Source: Erythrobacter sp.
GTDB lineage: Bacteria; Pseudomonadota; Alphaproteobacteria; Sphingomonadales; Sphingomonadaceae
Assembly: GCF_030066995.1 (NCBI RefSeq)
Contig: NZ_JASJAP010000007.1
Coordinates: 1-64,000 of the forward strand
DNA length: 64,000 nt
Direction of reading: 5' to 3'
The notes beneath the pieces were generated by a model. It was not told the DNA's origin. It did not search any database and saw nothing but the letters and a program-made list of their open reading frames with translations. Shown here piece by piece: positions 8,668-17,529 of the stretch (position 1 is its first letter; each line of letters starts with the position of its first letter). A program made the position numbers and the translations under genes.

Positions 8668-9836
8668 AACCGCCGCCCTTTGGGCTTGGTGCGCGCTTTC
8701 TTCTTCGCCGTTCCCGCCGAGGTCGTGCGGCTGCGGCGTTCGCCCCGCCGGTTCTTGCGATACTGCTTGGCGTGCTGGCGCGCGGCCTGCTTTTTCTCAG
8801 CCGGCGTGCGCGCGGGCGGCTCGTCGCGCAAAGGGGCCGCGTCCGACATCGCCGGATTAAAGCCGAGCGCCTCCATGCTGGCCGCGAAATGCTCGGGCAG
8901 ATCGGCGGTAACGTCAAGCTTGCCGCCCGCCGTGCCCTTCGCTGCGGTGTTGGACGGCTCGGCGATGATCAGCCGGCGCGCGTGCAGATGCATCTTGCGC
9001 GAGATAGCTCCGGTCAGAAACGCGTCGCGACCGCCATATTTGCCATCGCCCACGATCGGGTGGCCGATCGCCGCCATATGCACGCGCAGCTGGTGGGTGC
9101 GTCCGGTGAGCGGTTCGAGCTCGACCCACGCCGCCTTGTCCGAGGCGCGGTCGATCACGCGGTAGCGGGTCTTGGCGCTCTGGCCGTTCTCCTCATCGAC
9201 ATGCATCTTCTCGCCGCCCGTTCCCGGCTGCTTGGCGAGCGGCGCGTCGATCGTGCCTTCGCTGACCTCCGGACGGCCAACCACCAGCGCCCAATACACC
9301 TTGCGCGCGCTGCGGCCGGAAAAGCGCTTGGAAAACGCCGCCGCGCTGCCCGGCGTCTTGGCGATCAGGAGGACGCCCGAGGTGTCCTTGTCGAGCCGGT
9401 GGACGAGGCGCGGGCGCGGCGTGTCCTCGTCGTCCACAAAAGCATCGAGCAGGCCGTCCACGTGACGGGTGGTCTTCGAGCCGCCTTGCGTGGCGAGGCC
9501 CGGCGGCTTGTTGAGCACGATCGCGCTGGGTGTCTCGCGGATGACCATGGCGCGCGCCTCGGCGATATCCTCAGCGGTCAGCTCGCGCCGCTTGCGAGCC
9601 TTCGCCGAGCCCCTGGCGTCTGCGCCCGGCGGGACACGCAGCACCTGACCCTCGGCCAGACGATCTTCGGGTCTGGCGCGCTTGCCATCGACGCGCACCT
9701 GCCCCGTGCGCGCCCAGCGCGACACGGTCGCAAAGCCGATCTGCGGCAAATTGCGCTTGAACCAGCGATCGAGCCGGATGCCATCATCGTCCGCGCTGAC
9801 GGTAAACTGGCGCACGGCGGGGCTGGTCCGGCTCAT
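8664..9836 (-). CDS. RluC/RluD-type 23S rRNA pseudouridine synthase
   Basis: Converts uridine to pseudouridine in RNA, most likely 23S rRNA; 390 residues. An S4 RNA-binding domain lies at about 15-75 (IRLDRWFKRNL..VSRWARTGQVRVDGKR). The catalytic block is LVHRLDKDTSGVLLIAK with catalytic Asp149, followed by the LTGRTHQLRVHMA block. The last 55 or so residues form a strongly basic, disordered-looking tail (KKQAARQHAKQYRKNRRGER), longer than in E. coli RluC. The start ATG at 9836 overlaps the crcB stop. RluC versus RluD specificity cannot be decided here. Confidence 0.9.
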   Translation of the reverse strand: MSRTSPAVRQFTVSADDDGIRLDRWFKRNLPQIGFATVSRWARTGQVRVDGKRARPEDRLAEGQVLRVPPGADARGSAKARKRRELTAEDIAEARAMVIRETPSAIVLNKPPGLATQGGSKTTRHVDGLLDAFVDDEDTPRPRLVHRLDKDTSGVLLIAKTPGSAAAFSKRFSGRSARKVYWALVVGRPEVSEGTIDAPLAKQPGTGGEKMHVDEENGQSAKTRYRVIDRASDKAAWVELEPLTGRTHQLRVHMAAIGHPIVGDGKYGGRDAFLTGAISRKMHLHARRLIIAEPSNTAAKGTAGGKLDVTADLPEHFAASMEALGFNPAMSDAAPLRDEPPARTPAEKKQAARQHAKQYRKNRRGERRSRTTSAGTAKKKARTKPKGRRL

Positions 9837-10237
9837 TTCGCTGGACCCATCGCGATCAGGCCGATGTAGAGCGCCGCAACGCCGGACAGAACGGAGGCGG
9901 CGATAAAGGCGCAGGCCAGTCCGAAGGCGCCGCGCTGGATCAGCAGGATTATCTCGAGGCTGAACGCGCTGAACGTGGTGAACCCGCCTAGCATCCCCAC
10001 GGCGAAAAGCAGGCGTTGCGCTTCGGTCCCGCCATTGTTGAGGTAGAACCACCCGAACAGCAGCCCCATGGCAAGGCTGCCCAGCGTGTTGATCGCAAGC
10101 AAGGGCCACGGGAAAAACCCGCTCCCCAGCCACTCCGTCAGCGCCTGACCCAACAGGTAGCGGGCGAGCGATCCCAACGCGCCGCCGCACGCGACAAGCC
10201 CGCAGGCGGTCCACGCAGAAAGGGAAGCTGTCGACAT
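9833..10237 (-). CDS. crcB: Fluoride channel CrcB/Fluc
   Basis: Small dual-topology fluoride exporter in the inner membrane; 134 residues with four hydrophobic segments. Family signatures seen are GGALGSLARYLLG near the N-terminus, FPWPLLAINTLGSLAMG, and VGMLGGFTTFSAFSLE, which holds the TTFS fluoride-path motif and the central Na site. It is the first gene of the overlapping operon crcB-rluC-HAD-small TM-ATP12. The ATG at 10237 follows a strongly structured leader and has only a weak AGG as Shine-Dalgarno. Confidence 0.93.
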   Translation of the reverse strand: MSTASLSAWTACGLVACGGALGSLARYLLGQALTEWLGSGFFPWPLLAINTLGSLAMGLLFGWFYLNNGGTEAQRLLFAVGMLGGFTTFSAFSLEIILLIQRGAFGLACAFIAASVLSGVAALYIGLIAMGPAK

Positions 10238-10252
10238 CCTGGCAGCCCATAA

Positions 10253-10291
10253 CGAGGAGAAGGCGCGCTGCCTAGCGTTGCCGTCTCCTCG
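10253..10291 (-). promoter_or_regulatory. Structured leader hairpin upstream of crcB
   Basis: Read on the minus strand, CGAGGAGA (10291-10284) pairs with TCTCCTCG (10260-10253). Inside it are a GGC/GCC pair and a CGCT-AGGC-AGCG hairpin, giving one long segmented stem. It ends 15 bases before the crcB start codon. The purine arm contains a Shine-Dalgarno-like GAGGAGA that would be hidden in the stem. It lacks the conserved sequence of the known fluoride riboswitch. Confidence 0.5.
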
Positions 10292-10487
10292 AAACCTTGC
10301 CAAATTCGACGTTTGTGACTATACCGCCCACACCAAGAGCGCGATCCGGCTGGGCTCACCGCAGGATTCGCGCCCTTTTTAGCGTCAATTTTTCGCGCAA
10401 TCCCGCGTTGCAACCCGCGGGCTCTGGCGCTTTTGAACAGATCGGCGGGTGAGACCCCGCTCAGAACAGACAAGGTAGTGATCGTTT

Positions 10488-10694
10488 ATGCAAATTATGG
10501 TTCGCGATAACAATGTCGATCAGGCTCTTCGTGCCCTCAAAAAGAAGCTGCAGCGCGAAGGTGTTTATCGCGAGATGAAGCTGCGTCGCCACTATGAGAA
10601 GCCGAGCGAAAAGCGCGCCCGCGAAAAGGCGGCTGCTGTGCGCCGCGCGCGCAAGCTTGAGCGCAAGCGCATGGAGCGCGACGGCATCAAGTGA
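10488..10694 (+). CDS. rpsU: Small ribosomal subunit protein bS21
   Basis: Ribosomal protein S21 of 68 residues, which binds the 3' end of 16S rRNA and helps initiation. The sequence [20 protein letters not shown] followed by [25 protein letters not shown] is the standard alphaproteobacterial form. The ATG at 10488 follows an AAGG Shine-Dalgarno; an internal ATG at codon 4 is less likely. It is preceded by about 180 bases of apparent promoter region and followed by a strong terminator. Confidence 0.97.
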   Translation: MQIMVRDNNVDQALRALKKKLQREGVYREMKLRRHYEKPSEKRAREKAAAVRRARKLERKRMERDGIK

Positions 10695-10734
10695 CGCGGT
10701 TCGTTGGCGAGCGCCAGCGAGCTTGCATACCGCG

Positions 10735-10762
10735 TCGTTCCCGCGAAGGCGGGGATCTAACA
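10735..10762. repeat. Partial palindromic repeat (family 2) after rpsU
   Basis: CGTCGTTCCCGCGAAGGCGGGGATCT contains the short palindrome CCCGC-GAAG-GCGGG. It belongs to the same broad type as the valS element at 1640-1713 and may be one half of a longer pair. It sits between rpsU and its terminator. Confidence 0.5.
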
Positions 10763-10809
10763 AGCGTCGCTCTGCGCGAACCGCTTGAAACGCCAAATAG
10801 GATACGCCA

Positions 10810-10843
10810 AAGGGGCGCAAGGGGCATATCTCTTGCGCCCCTT
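10810..10843 (+). terminator. Rho-independent-type terminator after rpsU
   Basis: A perfect 12-bp stem (AAGGGGCGCAAG paired with CTTGCGCCCCTT) with a 10-base loop, followed by CGTTTGT. It lies between rpsU and the FKBP gene. Confidence 0.75.
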
Positions 10844-10900
10844 CGTTTGTCGGGCTGCGCGGCTCCATCGCGGCGCTCGCCCGCTTTCCAGGGATTGTAG

Positions 10901-11524
10901 ATGACCGAAATCACCCGTGTTCCTTTAAAGCCTGTTGCCAAGGGCTCGCTCACCAAGCTTTGGCTCGGCGTTCTTGGCGCCGTCGGCATTGGCGCGGGCC
11001 TTGCCGTCGCCGCCGCTCCGATCGAATGGGGCGATGTCGAAGTGATCGAAGAGGTTGCGGCGAGCGAGCCGGGGGGCAAAGCGCAGCGCCTGACCATAGA
11101 AACGATTGTCGAGGGTGCTGGCCCAACCGCGCAAGTGGGGCAGTACGTTTTTGTGAATTACAAGGGGTTTCTCGAAGACGGCACGCAGTTCGACGAATCG
11201 CAGCCTATCCCCTGGCCCGCCCCCGGCGTCTTTCCGGAAGAGGGCACACCCTTCCCGATCGAGGAGGGCGCGACGGTCGAGGGCTTTTACAAGGGCCTGC
11301 AGCGCGTGCAGAAGGGCGGCACCTACAAGCTCTTTATCCCCTCGGCGCTGGGCTATGGCAACGAAGCGCGCCCCGGATCGCCGATACCGCCCGGTTCCAA
11401 TCTGATCTTCGAGCTTGAAGTGGTCGATATCGTCGATGAAGCCGTGTTCGAGGAAGGTATGGCGATCAACCAGCGCGCGTTCGAAGCCAGCCGCCCCGGC
11501 CCGCCGCCGGGCTTTGGAGAATAG
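10901..11524 (+). CDS. Membrane-anchored FKBP-type peptidyl-prolyl isomerase
   Basis: Prolyl cis-trans isomerase of 207 residues. One N-terminal hydrophobic segment (about 21-42, LWLGVLGAVGIGAGLAVAAA) is a membrane anchor or uncleaved signal, so the enzyme faces the periplasm. The FKBP domain spans about 70-180: GQYVFVNYKGFLEDGTQFDES, then EGFYKGLQRVQKGGTYKLFIPS, LGYGNEARPGSPIPPGSNLIFELEV. A proline-rich insertion (IPWPAPGVFPEEGTPFPI) enlarges the loop after the first strand pair. It lies 12 bases upstream of gatC and may be co-transcribed with it. Confidence 0.9.
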   Translation: MTEITRVPLKPVAKGSLTKLWLGVLGAVGIGAGLAVAAAPIEWGDVEVIEEVAASEPGGKAQRLTIETIVEGAGPTAQVGQYVFVNYKGFLEDGTQFDESQPIPWPAPGVFPEEGTPFPIEEGATVEGFYKGLQRVQKGGTYKLFIPSALGYGNEARPGSPIPPGSNLIFELEVVDIVDEAVFEEGMAINQRAFEASRPGPPPGFGE

Positions 11525-11536
11525 GGAACGCGTCTG

Positions 11537-11839
11537 ATGTCGGTTACCAAACAGGACGTCGCCAAGATCGCAGGGCTCGCCCGCATCAACATGAGCGAGG
11601 AAGAGCTCGACCACATGGTGCCCGAGCTCAACAACATCCTTGAGTGGGTCGAGCAGCTTGGCGAGGTCGACGTCGAGGGTGTCGAACCCATGGCCGCCGT
11701 TATCGAAAACACACTGCGCCTGCGCGCTGATGAGGTCGACGCGGATCCCAAGACCGGGGGCGGCAAGCGCGACGCGGTGCTTGCCAACGCGCCGGTGGCC
11801 GAGCACGGCTTTTTCGGCGTGCCCAAGGTGATCGAGTAG
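11537..11839 (+). CDS. gatC: Asp/Glu-tRNA amidotransferase subunit C
   Basis: Small subunit of the GatCAB transamidase, which converts Glu-tRNA-Gln and/or Asp-tRNA-Asn to the amide; 100 residues. The family pattern is clear: [34 protein letters not shown], then [22 protein letters not shown]. GatC stabilises GatA on GatB. gatA follows after a 103-base gap occupied by a palindromic repeat. Confidence 0.95.
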   Translation: MSVTKQDVAKIAGLARINMSEEELDHMVPELNNILEWVEQLGEVDVEGVEPMAAVIENTLRLRADEVDADPKTGGGKRDAVLANAPVAEHGFFGVPKVIE

Positions 11840-11858
11840 AAAGGCTACGCTAGCATCA

Positions 11859-11935
11859 CCGTTCGTGCTGAGCTTGTCGAAGTATGAACGGTGAGAGCGG
11901 AAGGGTTCGCCCTTCGACAGGCTCAGGACGAACGG
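11859..11935. repeat. Palindromic repeat (family 1) between gatC and gatA
   Basis: Arms 11859-11882 and 11912-11935 are 24-base inverted copies with two mismatches (CCGTTCGTGCTGAGCTTGTC against GACAGGCTCAGGACGAACGG). The right arm ends 7 bases before the gatA start codon, so the repeat occupies the place of the usual ribosome-binding region. It is the same family as the elements in valS. Confidence 0.85.
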
Positions 11936-11942
11936 AATTGAA

Positions 11943-13427
11943 GTGAGCGAAGAACTTACAAGTCTTGGTGTAAAAGCCATCCGCGATGGCGTCGCCGCGG
12001 GCGATTTCACTGCGCGCGAAGTGGCGGAAAGCTTCAACACGGCGGTCGCGGACGCGGCGGCTCTGAACGCGTTTATCGTCACGACGCCCGATCACGCTCT
12101 GGCCGCCGCCGATGCGACCGATGCCAAGCGCGCGAAAGGTGAGGAACTGGGGGCGATGGCCGGTGTGCCGATCGGCATGAAGGATCTGTTTGCGACGCAC
12201 GGCGTGCAGACGACTGCCGCAAGCCATATCCTCGAAGGCTTCAAGCCTCAGTATGAAAGCACCGTGTCGCAAAACCTGTGGGATGCGGGCGCGGGCATGC
12301 TGGGCAAGCTCAATCTTGACCAGTTCGCGATGGGCTCTTCGAACGAGACCTCGTATTTCGGCAACGTGTCCTCGCCCTGGCGCAAGGCTGGCTCCAACGC
12401 TGCAATGTCGCCGGGCGGTTCCTCTGGTGGTTCCTCCTCTGCGGTTGCCGCGCGTATCGCGCCCGCCGCGACCGGCACCGACACGGGTGGCTCGATCCGC
12501 CAGCCGGCTGCTTTCACCGGCATTTGCGGGATCAAGCCGACCTATGGGCGTTGCTCGCGCTGGGGGGTGGTAGCGTTTGCCTCCTCGCTCGATCAGGCGG
12601 GCCCGATGGCGCGCAGCGTTGAGGATTGCGCGATCATGCTGGGCGCGATGGCGGGCTTCGATCCCAAGGATGCAACCAGTCTGCAAATGGACGTGCCCGA
12701 TTGGGAAGGCGCGCTCAACGCCGACCTCAAAGGTAAGCGCGTCGGCATCCCGAAGGAATACCGCATGGAGGGCACCTCCGAGGCGATCCTGGAAAGCTGG
12801 GAGCAGGGCAAAGCGTGGCTCAAGGATGCGGGCGCGCAGATTGTCGATATCTCGCTGCCGCACACCAAATACGCGCTGCCAGCCTATTACATTATCGCCC
12901 CGGCTGAAGCCTCGTCCAACCTCGCGCGCTATGATGGCGTGCGCTACGGCCTGCGCGAACTGCCCGAGAATGCGGGGCTGCAGGATATGTACGCCGAAAC
13001 GCGCGAGGCGGGCTTTGGTGACGAGGTAAAGCGCCGCGTGCTGATCGGGACCTATGTGCTTTCGGCGGGCTTTTACGACGCTTACTACAACCAGGCGCAG
13101 AAGGTGCGCGCGCTGGTCGCGCGTGATTTCGAGCAGGCGTGGGCGCACTGCGACGTGATCCTCGCGCCGACGACGCCGACGCCATCGTTTCCTTTGGGCA
13201 GCCTCAACGAAGACCCGCTGACGATGTATCTGAACGATGTGTTCGCGGTTCCGGCATCGCTCGCGGGGCTCCCTGCCATGAGCGTGCCCGCCACGATGAC
13301 CGAAGACGGCCTCCCGCTTGGCCTGCAGCTGGTCGGCAAGGCGTTCGACGAACAGAGCGTGCTCGACGCAGGCCTCGCGATCCAGCAGCGTAGCGGCTTC
13401 GACCACGCGCCGGAGAAGTGGTGGTAA
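11943..13427 (+). CDS. gatA: Asp/Glu-tRNA amidotransferase subunit A
   Basis: Amidase-signature glutaminase subunit of GatCAB, 494 residues. The catalytic triad can be placed: Lys80 in [10 protein letters not shown], cis-Ser160 in SPGGSSGGS, and nucleophile Ser184 in [13 protein letters not shown]. The GTG start at 11943 fits the conserved N-terminus ([16 protein letters not shown]). No good Shine-Dalgarno precedes it because the palindromic repeat ends 7 bases upstream, so translation may rely on coupling or weak initiation. gatB is not adjacent but lies 2.6 kb downstream. Confidence 0.96.
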   Translation: MSEELTSLGVKAIRDGVAAGDFTAREVAESFNTAVADAAALNAFIVTTPDHALAAADATDAKRAKGEELGAMAGVPIGMKDLFATHGVQTTAASHILEGFKPQYESTVSQNLWDAGAGMLGKLNLDQFAMGSSNETSYFGNVSSPWRKAGSNAAMSPGGSSGGSSSAVAARIAPAATGTDTGGSIRQPAAFTGICGIKPTYGRCSRWGVVAFASSLDQAGPMARSVEDCAIMLGAMAGFDPKDATSLQMDVPDWEGALNADLKGKRVGIPKEYRMEGTSEAILESWEQGKAWLKDAGAQIVDISLPHTKYALPAYYIIAPAEASSNLARYDGVRYGLRELPENAGLQDMYAETREAGFGDEVKRRVLIGTYVLSAGFYDAYYNQAQKVRALVARDFEQAWAHCDVILAPTTPTPSFPLGSLNEDPLTMYLNDVFAVPASLAGLPAMSVPATMTEDGLPLGLQLVGKAFDEQSVLDAGLAIQQRSGFDHAPEKWW

Positions 13428-13431
13428 GGCG

Positions 13432-13728
13432 ATGTCCGAGCCAGTCTATCTTGTTCCTGATGAGGGTTGGGACAGAATTGACGGACAATTGGCTCCGCGC
13501 TTTGAGGTGGGGATTTTGGCCGAAGGTGTCGAATTCGCGAAAGGCGTGGTTGGTTGGAAAGCGAAGGCTATTGATGGGAAGTATGCGAAAGCCCAAGTAA
13601 GGATCACGCCGCGGCACTCCCCTTGGTCTGGCTGGGTAGCGCTTAGCATAAATGATGCAAAAGACGGGCGCTTGCTGTTTAGTGGATTGGCCAAGAGTGA
13701 GCGTTTAGCGCCAAGTTGGCGTTCGTAG
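13432..13728 (+). CDS. Hypothetical protein, 98 residues
   Basis: Not recognised. It starts at an ATG 4 bases after gatA (MSEPVYLVPDEGWDRIDGQL) and encodes a soluble, strand-rich protein with GWKAKAIDGKYAKAQVRITP in the middle. Its base composition is visibly more AT-rich than gatA. Close spacing suggests co-transcription with gatA. It is the first of the interposed genes that separate gatA from gatB. Confidence 0.6.
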   Translation: MSEPVYLVPDEGWDRIDGQLAPRFEVGILAEGVEFAKGVVGWKAKAIDGKYAKAQVRITPRHSPWSGWVALSINDAKDGRLLFSGLAKSERLAPSWRS

Positions 13729-13734
13729 TGAAGT

Positions 13735-13887
13735 ATGACCGGCGAGATCATCTACGCAACGATTTTCATGCTCTGCTTCGTCCTTCTGGCGGGGCTTGTG
13801 ATGTATCTCTCCAAGACGATCGACCACGGCGAGGCGCGTTTTGGTGAGGATGGTCGGCCACTGCCCAAAGACGACGACGCCGACTAG
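13735..13887 (+). CDS. Small single-TM protein, 50 residues
   Basis: The frame MTGEIIYATIFMLCFVLLAG.. encodes one membrane helix (about 5-26) followed by a short acidic cytoplasmic or periplasmic tail ending KDDDAD. It begins 6 bases after the preceding gene stops. It was not assigned to any family; the clean single-TM layout and operon spacing support a real gene. Confidence 0.6.
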   Translation: MTGEIIYATIFMLCFVLLAGLVMYLSKTIDHGEARFGEDGRPLPKDDDAD

Positions 13888-13895
13888 ACGCGGCT

Positions 13896-14981
13896 TCAGG
13901 CGACGCTGGGTCGCGCCTGCCGGTTTCGCCCCAGCGTCAACGCCGGTTTCTCGATCAGCCACCACGAGGCCGCTCCAAGCAGCGCGGCGATCGGCATCGC
14001 GAACAGCGTGTTGGCGAGCCACCCCACCGAGACGCCGCCAATCGTCAAACCCAGAGTGAAGGGGACGAACACCTGCTGCACCGGGAATGCGTAGACGTAG
14101 ACGCCATAGGAGATGTCGCCGCGCGCGGTGAGGGCGCGAAAGCCCTCGGGGCTGAGATAGGCGGCGGCGATCAACGCGTAGCTGCCGAGTGTCGCGCAGG
14201 CTTGAAGGAAGAACGGCGTCGGGATCGAAAGCGCGACGCCCAAGAGCGCAAGCCACGCGTACCCGGCGCGCACTCGAATTCGATCCTTGTAGAGGAAGAA
14301 CAGCATTCCCACGCCGTAAAACTGGAACAGCGAGGCCATCTGCTCAACGAAGAAAAGCGCGCCTCGTGTATCGCCTTGCAACCAGTGTGTCACCAGAAAG
14401 CTGCCCAGCGTCGCGGCCCAAACCGCCGCGGCGCGAAGGCGCGCAAACGCCATCAGGATCGGCACAAGAATATAGCAGGCAACCTCGAATTTGAGGCTCC
14501 AGAGGCTGCCGTTAACGGCGGAAACCGGGTTGCCCTCGAACACGCCGGGAAGGTCGTAGCCCACTGGCAGAAACACCATGTTGGCGAGGAATTTGAAAGT
14601 CCCGAAATTGCTCAGGTAAGCGCCGGTCGCCATGGTGGTTGCCACCGGCCCAAGCGCGAAGGCGCACAGCATCACTGCAACGATTAAGGCCGGCATGATG
14701 CGGCGCGCGCGCTTTTCGGCAAACCGGGCGAGCGTGCCGCGCTCCAGACTGGCGGGGATCAGGAAACCGCTAATCACGAAGAACGCGCACACCGCCAGCT
14801 TGCCAAGGCTTGCCTGCCCGCCGGTGAGCCACTTGAGCGGCTCGGCAAGCGCGTTGAGCGGGAAGGCGTGGCTGACGATGACGGCACACGCCGCGATCAG
14901 GCGGATCGTGTCGAACCCGTTCGCCGCGACGGGCAATTCGCTTAGTCGCGGTGGCTCCTGCCCTGTGGTCGGTTCGTTCAT
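13896..14981 (-). CDS. Acyltransferase-3 (OafA/OpgC-like) integral membrane protein
   Basis: Membrane O-acyltransferase of 361 residues with about ten hydrophobic segments. The family start is seen in GFDTIRLIAACAVIVSHAFPL, where the histidine after the first helix is the probable catalytic residue, and RGTLARFAEKRARRIMPALI follows with the conserved arginines. Such enzymes acetylate or succinylate glycans of the cell surface. The start ATG at 14981 gives MNEPTTGQE before the first helix; an upstream extension is unlikely. It is on the opposite strand to the gat genes and ends 8 bases from the small TM gene, so it is an insertion in the gat locus. Confidence 0.88.
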   Translation of the reverse strand: MNEPTTGQEPPRLSELPVAANGFDTIRLIAACAVIVSHAFPLNALAEPLKWLTGGQASLGKLAVCAFFVISGFLIPASLERGTLARFAEKRARRIMPALIVAVMLCAFALGPVATTMATGAYLSNFGTFKFLANMVFLPVGYDLPGVFEGNPVSAVNGSLWSLKFEVACYILVPILMAFARLRAAAVWAATLGSFLVTHWLQGDTRGALFFVEQMASLFQFYGVGMLFFLYKDRIRVRAGYAWLALLGVALSIPTPFFLQACATLGSYALIAAAYLSPEGFRALTARGDISYGVYVYAFPVQQVFVPFTLGLTIGGVSVGWLANTLFAMPIAALLGAASWWLIEKPALTLGRNRQARPSVA

Positions 14982-15178
14982 TCGTGCCCCTGCATTTCGC
15001 AGAACGCACGCCTTACCGATTCGGCCCGTTCGCATCCAGTCCGGCGCGCAACTGGACGGGTGTGGTGCACAGGGTGCGTAAAAAGAGCTTCTTCTCGGTT
15101 GGCAGGGGCCTAGTCGTCTGAATCAAAGATCTGTAATAGCGTCGCCCCGTAGATCGCATGGCAACACGAGGGACTGGA

Positions 15179-15988
15179 ATGAGAAAAATACTGGCCTTTT
15201 CGCGTCACTATCTCGCTGAGCGCGGTCTTGCGGTGCGGCCCCAGACGCATCGCACGACAGGACAGTACAGCGGCTTTTCGATGACGTGGGGCGGCGAACA
15301 GGAGGGCGTGGTTCGGGGCGCGGCGGTGTTGGTGTCCCATGAACGCGGGGAGGCCATATTCTTTGTCGAGAACGAACGCGACTTCATTCAGCGTATGCAC
15401 CTGCACGGCAGATTCTACGAGTTGGACGAGCTTGAGATGATTGCTGCGCACGCAAACGATGGGACCTATCTCGATATCGGCGCAAATGTCGGCAATCATG
15501 CGGTTTTCGCCGGGCTCTTCCTTCCCTTCAAACGCATCCTCGCCGTCGAACCGAACCCCCGACCGCGCCGGTTGCTGGAATTAAACCTGAGGCTGAACGG
15601 ATTGTTTGCACAGAGCACGATTTTGCCGGTCGGATTTTCCGACCAGGAGGGTGAGGCGAGCATAGTCGTGCCGCTTGTGAACAATATCGGCGCCGCGCAT
15701 ATCAGCGATGATGCATCGTCAGGCGTGCGGGTGAATATCGTTAAGGGGGACGATGCGCTTGGCGAGGAACCGCTTGGCTTTGTAAAGATGGACATTGAAG
15801 GGCACGAACTCAGAGCGCTTCGCGGGATGCGCGGCGTGCTGGAACGCGACAAGCCGACCCTGCTTTTAGAGGTTCACCGCAAGAACGATATCAGCGTTGG
15901 CGACTTGATGGCGCAGCTTGGCTACAGGCTTGAGCACCGGCTGGATTTCGCCGAAAAAATATCGAACCAGTTATTCGTGGCCGCCTGA
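15179..15988 (+). CDS. FkbM-family methyltransferase
   Basis: SAM-dependent methyltransferase of 269 residues. Seen: [20 protein letters not shown] (motif I, SAM binding), [22 protein letters not shown], and the FkbM hallmark [20 protein letters not shown]. The ATG at 15179 has AGGGA at a good distance; an ATG at 15158 would add seven residues. FkbM enzymes methylate sugars or other hydroxyls, often in glycan synthesis, which fits the neighbouring acyltransferase. It ends 34 bases before gatB. Confidence 0.88.
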   Translation: MRKILAFSRHYLAERGLAVRPQTHRTTGQYSGFSMTWGGEQEGVVRGAAVLVSHERGEAIFFVENERDFIQRMHLHGRFYELDELEMIAAHANDGTYLDIGANVGNHAVFAGLFLPFKRILAVEPNPRPRRLLELNLRLNGLFAQSTILPVGFSDQEGEASIVVPLVNNIGAAHISDDASSGVRVNIVKGDDALGEEPLGFVKMDIEGHELRALRGMRGVLERDKPTLLLEVHRKNDISVGDLMAQLGYRLEHRLDFAEKISNQLFVAA

Positions 15989-16022
15989 GACGGGCGCCGC
16001 TAATCAGTCGAAGGCCATTTTT

Positions 16023-17519
16023 ATGAGCAACTACCGCATCCAGGGGCAAACAGGCGAATGGGAGGTCGTGATCGGCCTTGAAGTGCACGCGCAGGTGACG
16101 AGCGCGTCAAAGCTGTTTTCGGGCGCCGCCACCGCCTTTGGCGCGGAGCCCAACAGCCAGGTCAGCCTCGTCGACGCGGCGATGCCCGGCATGCTGCCCG
16201 TGCCCAACCGCGAATGCATCCGCCAGGCGGTGCGCACCGGCATGGCGATCGAGGCGCAGATCAACGCGTGGTCGCGCTTCGACCGCAAGAACTACTTCTA
16301 CGCCGATCTGCCGCAGGGCTATCAGATCAGCCAGCTTTACCACCCGCTGGTGGGCGAAGGCTCATTGCTGATCGAGGCGGATGAGAAACACGGCATTCCA
16401 GACGACAAGGTGATCGGCATCGAACGGATCCATGTCGAGCAGGACGCGGGCAAGCTGATGCACGATCAGCACCCGACCATGTCTTACGTCGATCTCAATC
16501 GCTCGGGCGTTGCGCTGATGGAGATCGTCTCCAAGCCCGACATGCGTTCTCCGGCGGAAGCAGGCGCCTATGTGCGAAAGCTGCGCTCGATCCTGCGCTA
16601 TGTCGGCTCGTGCGACGGCAATATGGAAGAAGGCTCAATGCGCGCCGACGTCAACGTCTCTGTGCGCAAGCCCGGTGACGAGTTCGGCACGCGGACCGAA
16701 ACCAAGAACGTCAACTCGGTCCGCTTTGTCATGCAGGTCATCGAATACGAAGCGAGCCGCCAGGTCGATGTGATCGAAGGCGGCGGCACAGTCGATCAGG
16801 AAACGCGCCTATTCGATCCGGGCACCGGGACGACGCGCACGATGCGCTCGAAGGAAGACGCGCACGATTACCGCTATTTCCCCGATCCCGACCTGTTGCC
16901 GCTGGTTCTGGAGGATGGCTTTCTCGCAGAGTGTCGCGCTTCGCTCCCCGAACTGCCCGATGCAAAGCGCAAACGGTACGAAGAGGAGCTGGGTCTTACA
17001 CCCTATAACGCGCGCGAGTTGACCGTTGAGGTTGAGACTTTTGCCCGATTCGAGACACTGCTCACCGCTGCGGCGAATGCCATCGGCAAGCCCGAGACCA
17101 AGGTGGCGACGCAGGTCGCCAACTGGGCGCTTTCGGTCGCTCCGGGCGTGATAAAGTCCGTCGGCGACGAGGCTGACCCTGCCCACGCAACCGCGACCCG
17201 TCAGGCGAGCATCCTCGCGATGCAGGACAAGGGCGAGATCAGCGGCGGTCAGGCCAAGGAGATCTTCGAGATCGTGCTACGGCAGGGCCGCGAGCCCGAC
17301 GAAATCGCTGAGACCGAGGGGCTGAAGCAGGTCTCCGACACCGGCGCGATCGAAGCCGCGATCGACGAAATTCTCGCCAATAACGAGGACAAGGTCGAGC
17401 AATACAAGGGCGGCAAGGACAAGCTCTTCGGCTTTTTCGTCGGCCAGACGATGAAAGCGATGAAAGGCAAGGCGAACCCTCAGGTCGTCAACCAGATCCT
17501 GAAGGAGAAGCTGGGGTAA
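16023..17519 (+). CDS. gatB: Asp/Glu-tRNA amidotransferase subunit B
   Basis: tRNA-binding and kinase subunit of GatCAB, 498 residues. Conserved blocks seen: [22 protein letters not shown] at the N-terminus, [19 protein letters not shown], the [19 protein letters not shown] block, [19 protein letters not shown], and the C-terminal YqeY-like tail ([20 protein letters not shown]). The ATG at 16023 places the conserved start about 12 residues in. It is separated from gatCA by four genes. Confidence 0.96.
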   Translation: MSNYRIQGQTGEWEVVIGLEVHAQVTSASKLFSGAATAFGAEPNSQVSLVDAAMPGMLPVPNRECIRQAVRTGMAIEAQINAWSRFDRKNYFYADLPQGYQISQLYHPLVGEGSLLIEADEKHGIPDDKVIGIERIHVEQDAGKLMHDQHPTMSYVDLNRSGVALMEIVSKPDMRSPAEAGAYVRKLRSILRYVGSCDGNMEEGSMRADVNVSVRKPGDEFGTRTETKNVNSVRFVMQVIEYEASRQVDVIEGGGTVDQETRLFDPGTGTTRTMRSKEDAHDYRYFPDPDLLPLVLEDGFLAECRASLPELPDAKRKRYEEELGLTPYNARELTVEVETFARFETLLTAAANAIGKPETKVATQVANWALSVAPGVIKSVGDEADPAHATATRQASILAMQDKGEISGGQAKEIFEIVLRQGREPDEIAETEGLKQVSDTGAIEAAIDEILANNEDKVEQYKGGKDKLFGFFVGQTMKAMKGKANPQVVNQILKEKLG

Positions 17520-17529
17520 GCGAGCGAAC

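Noticed and set aside
10238-10330. Fluoride riboswitch upstream of crcB
   Set aside because: The leader is structured, but the conserved residues of the known fluoride riboswitch are not present on the minus strand.
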